This document shows, piece after piece, positions 59,328-64,000 of a DNA stretch of 64,000 bases. Origin of the DNA: JBBROS01 sp963792675 (GTDB lineage Bacteria; Pseudomonadota; Alphaproteobacteria; Acetobacterales; Acetobacteraceae); contig CAWBWT010000002.1 in the NCBI GenBank assembly GCA_963792675.1, positions 2,232,001 to 2,296,000 on the forward strand, read 5' to 3'. The notes below the pieces were generated by a model. That model saw only the letters and a list, made by a program, of their open reading frames with translations, was not told the origin of the DNA and made no database searches. Numbering within the stretch: the stretch's first letter is position 1; the number at the start of each line of letters is the position of its first letter. A program made the position numbers and the translations under genes.

Positions 59328-61812
59328 TTATGCATGCTCCATCGGCGCGTTCCAGATGTCGGTTGCATACTCCCGGATGGTGCGGTCCGACGAGAACCAC
59401 GCGACGTTGGCCGTGTTGAGCACGGCCGACCGCCACCATTGCGACGGCTCGCGCCACAGCCGGTCGACGGCGTCCTGGGCGGCGGCGTAGCTGTCGAAGT
59501 CGGCGCAAACCATATACTTGTCTTGGTCGATGAGATGGTTCACCAGGCCGCGATAACGGTCCGGCTCGCCGGGCGAGAACGATCCCTGGCTGACGCTGTC
59601 GAGCGCCTGGCGCAATGACGGGCTTGCCTCGACGGCGGACCACGCGTTGAGGCCGCGGTTCTTGCGCGCCACCACCTGCTCGGTGGTCAGGCCGAAGATG
59701 AAGATGTTGTCGGGCCCGACATGGTCGCGGATCTCGACGTTGGCGCCGTCCAGCGTGCCGATCGTGAGCGCGCCGTTCAGCGCGAGCTTCATGTTGCCGG
59801 TGCCGGACGCTTCCATGCCGGCGGTCGAGATCTGCTCGCTGACATCGGCGGCCGGAATGATCTGCTCGGCGAGGCTCACGTTATAGTTCGGCAGGAAGAC
59901 CACCTTCAGCCGGCCGGCCACCGAGGGGTCGGCGTTGATCACCTGACCGACGTCATGTGCCAGCCGGATCACCAGCTTGGCCATCCAGTAGCCCGGCGCC
60001 GCCTTGCCGGCGAAGATCTTCACCCGCGGCACCCAGTCCCGGGTCGGCTGGGCGCGGATCGCATCGTACAGCGCCACCGCTTGCAGCACGTTCAGCACCT
60101 GCCGCTTGTACTCGTGCATGCGCTTGATCTGCACGTCGAACAGGGCGGCCGGATCGACGACGATGCCGGTGCGGTCCTGGATGGTGCGGGCCAGCGCCAC
60201 CTTCGCCGTATGGCGTTGGGCGGCGAACGCCGTCTGGAACGGCCGCTTGCCGGCGTGTGCGGCCAGGTCGGACAGCGCCGTAGCGTCGGTCAGCACGCGC
60301 GGCCCGATCGTCTCGGTGATGAGGCGGGTCAGGCCCGGGTTGGCGCGGTGCAGCCAACGGCGCACGGTGATGCCGTTGGTCTTGTTCTGGATGCGGCCGG
60401 GATAGATGCCGTCCATGTCGCTGAAGATGGTTTGCCGGATCAGGGTCGTGTGCAGCGCCGACACGCCGTTGATGGCGTGGCTGCCGAGGAAGGCGAGGTT
60501 CCCCATCCGCACCCGGCGGCCGTTCCGCTCGTCGATCAGCGAGGTGGCGGCCAGGAACGCGTCATCCTGGCCCTTGACCGAGCGGACATGCTCGAGGTGG
60601 CGGCCGTTCAGCAGGTAGATGATCTGCATGTGGCGCGGCAGCAGCCGCTCCATCAGGCTCACCGGCCAGGTCTCGAGCGCTTCCGGCAGCAGCGTGTGGT
60701 TGGTGTAGGCGATGGTGCCGACGGTGATCTTCCAGGCCGCGTCCCATTCGAGCCCGTGCACGTCCATCAGCAGACGCATCAGCTCGATGACCGCGATCGC
60801 CGGGTGGGTGTCGTTCATCTGCACCGCGACCTTGTCGGCCAGGGTGTCGAGTGAGCCGAACTGCTCGATGTGCCGGCGCAGCAGATCCTGCAGGGAGGCG
60901 GACGCGAAGAAGAACTCCTGGCGCAGCCGCAGCTCCTGCCCGGCGTCGCTCTCGTCGCCGGGATACAGTACGCGCGACACCGCCTCGGTCCGCACCCGGT
61001 CCTGCAGCGCGCCGACATGGTCGCCGCGGTTGAACGTCTCGAGGTGCAGCGGCGTGTCGGCCCGCGCCGACCACAGCCGCAGCGTGTTGGCGTGGTGCTG
61101 CACGGCATCGGCCCGGGCCGGGCCGCCGATCACCGGGGTGTCGTAGGCGACGGCCGACAGCGTTTCGGCGGGATGCCAGGCATAGGTGACCCGGCCGTCG
61201 CCGTCGCGGTGCGCGGCGACGGCGCCGCCGAAGCCGATCGGGTAGGAGACCTCGGGCCGCTCGAACTCCCACGGGTTGCCGAACCGCAGCCAGTCCTCGG
61301 GATGCTCCTGCTGGATGCCGTCCTGGATGCCCTGGCGGAACAGCCCTTGCTCGTAGCGGATGCCGTAGCCGTAGGCGGCCACGCCGAGCGTCGCCATCGA
61401 TTCCATGAAGCACGCCGCCAGCCGGCCGAGGCCGCCATTGCCGAGCGCCGCGTCGGGCTCCTCGTTGCGCAACGCCTCGAGGTCGACGCCTTCCAGCGCC
61501 AAGGCGTCGCGCACCGCCTCGGTCACGCCGAGGTTGCCGATGCTGTCGGCGAGCAGCCGTCCGATCAGGAACTCGAGCGAAAGATAGTAGACCCGCTTGG
61601 CGCCGCTCTCGTAACTGCGCCGCGTGCTTTCGAACCAATGGTCGACGATGTCATCGCGGACGGCCAGTGCGGTCGCCAGGAACCAGTCCCGCAGCGACGC
61701 GGCGGCCGGGCGACTTGCCGACTTGGTAGGTCAGCTTGCCGACGATGCGGGCGCGCATCTCCGCCGTCTGGATGGCATGGCCGGAGGCGGCGGTGGGGCT
61801 CGGGGTGTCCAT
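59328..61812 (-). CDS. glgP: Glycogen/alpha-glucan phosphorylase, frameshifted
   Basis: A GT35 phosphorylase of about 828 residues when repaired. The N-terminus reads EMRARIVGKLTYQVGKSP; an extra base near 61708-61711 precedes LRDWFLATALAVRDDIVDHW and KRVYYLSLEFLIGRLL. The large intact part has EEPDAALGNGGLGRLAACFM, VAVQMNDTHPAIAVIELMRL and the PLP-lysine region EASGTGNMKLALNGALTIGT. It releases glucose-1-phosphate from glycogen. The order glgP-glgC-glgA suggests one operon for synthesis and breakdown. glgB and glgX are not in the window. Confidence 0.88.
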
Positions 61813-61853
61813 GACGGGTCAAGCTCACTGGTTGAGAGGTCAAGTATAGGTGA

Positions 61854-62975
61854 TCAGGACGCCGTTTTGGCATCCCCGACCCACTCTCGCCACAACAGAA
61901 TCAGGGCCGCCATCACGGCAGGCCCGACAAACAGGCCAAGCAGGCCGAACGTCTCGACGCCACCGAGGATACCGAGCAGGACCCACAGGAACGGCAGCTT
62001 GGTGGCGCCGCCGATCAGCACCGGCCGGACGAAATGGTCGGCGATGAAGATCACCGCGATGCCGTAGGCGGCCAGCACCGCGGCGGCGATCGTCTTTCCG
62101 GCCGCCAGCACCAGCAGCGCGGCGATCGCCACCATGAACCAGGGCGCGAACGGGATCATCGCGGCGGCGGCCGAGATCGTGCCCAGCAGCACCGGATGCG
62201 GCACGCCCGCCACCACGTAGCCGACGCCGAGCACGAAGCCGACGCCCAAGCCCACCAGGACCAGCCCGTCGACCGTGCCGTGCACGGAGGCGACCAGTTG
62301 CCGGCCGATCCGCTCGCCGGACGGGCCGAACAAGCGCATGGCCGCGACCTGCATCTGCCGGCTGAGGTTCGGGCCCTCCTTGTAGAGGAAGAACAGCGCC
62401 AGCATGGTGAAGCCGAAGTTGACGGCGGTGTGCAGGATCCGGCTGCCGTAGGAGCGGCCCATGGTCATCAGCTCGGTGTCGAGGCGGCCGAGGGTGGCGC
62501 GCGCGCCCTCCGGGTTCGCCAGGTTCGACTGCCACCACGCGCTGACCTGCGCCTGCCCCGCCGGAAGATGCGCCAGCGCGTCGGGCAGCGGCACACCGTG
62601 CTGCCGGGCGTCGCGCACCCAGGTGGCCACCGCGCGCGCCTCGGACCCGGCCTGGTACGCCAGCAGCACGAGCGGAACCAGCACCACCAGCGTGCTGACG
62701 ACCGTGAACAGCGCCGGCAGCAACACCGGGCTGCGCCCGCCCGGCATCCGCGCCTGCATGCGGGTGTAGAGCGGCCATGTTGCGACGGCGAGGATCGCGG
62801 ACCAAACCAGGGCGCGCAGGAAGCCCTCGAGGATGAACAGGCCGAACAGGACGAAGCCGATACTGAGCAGCACCCGAGCCAGCCGTTGCGCGCCGGGCGG
62901 CGGCGGCGGTGGTGAAGCCGGGGCCGGGGGCGGGAGCGGATGAACCGGCGTGTCGGGCTGGATCAGGTCTGGCAT
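61854..62975 (-). CDS. AI-2E family transporter (PerM/TqsA-like)
   Basis: A 373-residue membrane protein of the PerM family. A Pro-rich tail (HPLPPPAPASPPPPPPGAQ) precedes about eight helices; ALVWSAILAVATWPLYTRMQ, TAVNFGFTMLALFFLYKEGP and GTVDGLVLVGLGVGFVLGVG are typical. The late segment TKLPFLWVLLGILGGVETFG carries the family Gly pattern. Members export autoinducer-2, or act as ion-coupled permeases. Substrate unknown. ATG 62975 was chosen since the Pro tail starts there. Confidence 0.87.
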   Translation of the reverse strand: MPDLIQPDTPVHPLPPPAPASPPPPPPGAQRLARVLLSIGFVLFGLFILEGFLRALVWSAILAVATWPLYTRMQARMPGGRSPVLLPALFTVVSTLVVLVPLVLLAYQAGSEARAVATWVRDARQHGVPLPDALAHLPAGQAQVSAWWQSNLANPEGARATLGRLDTELMTMGRSYGSRILHTAVNFGFTMLALFFLYKEGPNLSRQMQVAAMRLFGPSGERIGRQLVASVHGTVDGLVLVGLGVGFVLGVGYVVAGVPHPVLLGTISAAAAMIPFAPWFMVAIAALLVLAAGKTIAAAVLAAYGIAVIFIADHFVRPVLIGGATKLPFLWVLLGILGGVETFGLLGLFVGPAVMAALILLWREWVGDAKTAS

Positions 62976-63036
62976 GGCCGCACGTTGCCCTGCTCGCCCG
63001 GCGGAGTCACGGTAGGACCGCAAGACGGAGGCGGCG

Positions 63037-63495
63037 ATGGACGCGGTGGACTGGAAAACCAACGGAGTGCGGGTGATCCCCGGTGACAGCCTCGACTCCA
63101 ACACGGCGCAAACGCCGGGGATGAACCGTGCCGCGGCCATCAACTTCGCCCGGGTCGGCGCGCAAAAGATCTGGGCCGGCACGGTGCACATCCACCCGGA
63201 CGCGAAAACCGGGGCGCACCACCACGGCGCGCTGGAAAGCGTGATCTACGTCGTGCGCGGCCGGGCGCGGATGCGTTGGGGCAACGCGCTGGAGTTCGTG
63301 GCCGAAGCCGGGCCCGGCGACTTCATCTTCGTGCCGCCCTTCGTGCCGCACCAGGAAATCAACGCCAGCACCGACGAGACCCTGGAATGCGTCCTGGTGC
63401 GCAGCGACAACGAGGCGGTGGTGGTGAATCTCGACATCGAGCCGGTCGAGAAGCCGGAGGCGGTGCGCTGGGTGGACCCGATCCATCGGGCGTAG
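63037..63495 (+). CDS. Cupin-domain protein
   Basis: A 152-residue single cupin. Motif 1 is seen in HPDAKTGAHHHGALESVIYV (three His and a Glu), motif 2 in DFIFVPPFVPHQEINAST (with a further His). It is a metal-binding beta-barrel, perhaps an isomerase or dioxygenase-like enzyme; no closer call is possible. GGAGGCGGCG lies directly before the ATG. It is divergent from the AI-2E gene. Confidence 0.85.
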   Translation: MDAVDWKTNGVRVIPGDSLDSNTAQTPGMNRAAAINFARVGAQKIWAGTVHIHPDAKTGAHHHGALESVIYVVRGRARMRWGNALEFVAEAGPGDFIFVPPFVPHQEINASTDETLECVLVRSDNEAVVVNLDIEPVEKPEAVRWVDPIHRA

Positions 63496-63505
63496 CGGGC
63501 TGGGG

Positions 63506-63530
63506 CGGGCCGTCGAGGTCAGTCGGCCCG
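63506..63530. terminator. Bidirectional terminator-like hairpin
   Basis: CGGGCCG at 63506-63512 pairs with CGGCCCG at 63524-63530 around an 11-base loop, between the convergent cupin and methyltransferase genes. No T run follows on either side. Confidence 0.5.
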
Positions 63531-63547
63531 GGCGTGGAAGCGCTCGC

Positions 63548-64000
63548 TCAGGCCCGCTGGCCGGGGGTGGCGCGGGCCCGGCCGATCTCGTCGAGGATCG
63601 CATGGAGCGGCATGATCCGGAACACGGCGCGGCGCAGGATGGTGTCGCGGTAATCCAGCCGGCTGATCGCCTCCATCGTCCGCTGCGGCAGCGCTTGCGC
63701 CGGGCGGACCTGCTCCCACAAGATCGTTTGCCCATGGTTCTCGGCCACGGTCGCGAACGCATAGCGCTGCATGAATGACTCGATAAAGAACACGAGCTTG
63801 AAGACGTCCCCCATCCAACTGCCATCCGAGGTCCATCCGGTGCCGATGGCCGGCGCCGCCGCCCTCAGCCGTTCCACCTGGCCGTAATCGGGCAGCGAGG
63901 CGTCGAACGAGTTGGGCAGGACGTCATCGATGACGATCAGCCCGCCGGGCTTGAGAACCGCCGTCGCATTCAGCAGATCTCGCAGCGTCTGCTCGAAGGT
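63548..64000 (-). CDS. Class I SAM-dependent methyltransferase, C-terminal part
   Basis: The frame is open from the right edge and ends at 63548, giving about 150 residues. NATAVLKPGGLIVIDDVLPN has the Gly-Gly and Asp-Asp features of a class I methyltransferase core (Methyltransf_24-like), followed by WMGDVFKLVFFIESFMQRYA and AVFRIMPLHAILDEIGRAR. The SAM-binding N-terminal motif lies outside the window. Substrate unknown. An internal start at 63877 exists, but the core clearly continues upstream of it. Confidence 0.72.
   Translation of the reverse strand, partial: TFEQTLRDLLNATAVLKPGGLIVIDDVLPNSFDASLPDYGQVERLRAAAPAIGTGWTSDGSWMGDVFKLVFFIESFMQRYAFATVAENHGQTILWEQVRPAQALPQRTMEAISRLDYRDTILRRAVFRIMPLHAILDEIGRARATPGQRA

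Noticed and set aside
1..64000. CRISPR arrays, tRNA genes, insertion sequences or prophage
   Set aside because: No regularly spaced repeats, cloverleaf-like sequences, transposase-like proteins or phage structural genes were seen on either strand.

Overview
The window is about 70% GC, almost fully coding, and has no tRNA, rRNA, CRISPR or insertion sequence that I could recognise. Gene content points to an alphaproteobacterium of the Rhodospirillales, most likely Acetobacteraceae. Supporting this are a rimP-nusA-ylxR-infB-rbfA-truB-rpsO-pnp cluster of alphaproteobacterial type, lpoA divergent from rsmI, a MoeA-PBP fusion, a bactofilin, and a glgP-glgC-glgA cluster. The taxonomic call is inference from style and content, not from a search.

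Layout. 1-6.3 kb: C-terminal part of an MmgE/PrpD protein, DUF427, a GT4 glycosyltransferase, a sulfonate-type substrate-binding protein with a TauD-like dioxygenase, and an Ohr-cupin pair divergent from a LysR regulator. 6.4-11.5 kb: two coupled DUF2382 stress proteins, then a minus-strand cluster of S24 regulator, VWA-like DUF1194 protein, glutathionyl-hydroquinone reductase and aldo/keto reductase. 11.5-16.4 kb: acyltransferase, pyrD, HAD hydrolase, YqgE, peroxiredoxin and a lower-GC orphan ORF. 16.4-26.8 kb: molybdenum cofactor genes (mobA, MoeA-PBP fusion, reduced MoeA paralogue), then a GntR regulator facing a plus-strand operon of class V aminotransferase, MFS transporter and a large FAD/Fe-S hydroxyacid dehydrogenase, followed by a sulfite-oxidase-like molybdoenzyme. 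26.8-36.4 kb: ggt, bactofilin, EI24 membrane protein, PfkB kinase, typA flanked by two small secreted proteins, and AmpG. 36.3-41.5 kb: PhoR-type kinase, lpoA, rsmI, nitronate monooxygenase. 41.5-51.7 kb: the translation and RNA-decay cluster. 51.8-56.4 kb: acyltransferase, trmB, metK, an uncharacterised protein and dapB. 56.5-64 kb: glgA, glgC, glgP, an AI-2E/PerM-family protein, a cupin, and a partial methyltransferase.

The strongest global signal is technical. About a dozen conserved genes are broken by single-base or small indels in short repeats, and one by an in-frame TAG. The broken set includes dapB, which is normally essential, as well as glgA and glgP, which normally act together. 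The pattern fits consensus errors better than mass gene decay, so these entries are annotated as single reconstructed genes with the break positions given.

The most interesting biology is the GntR-controlled hydroxyacid/amino-group cassette at 19.9-26.2 kb, with a pair of near-identical palindromic operator candidates, and the molybdenum cofactor trio next to it. I see no strong evidence for a wholly new defence or mobile system. No gap longer than 300 bases lacks a gene; the largest are 27115-27356 and 43726-43937.
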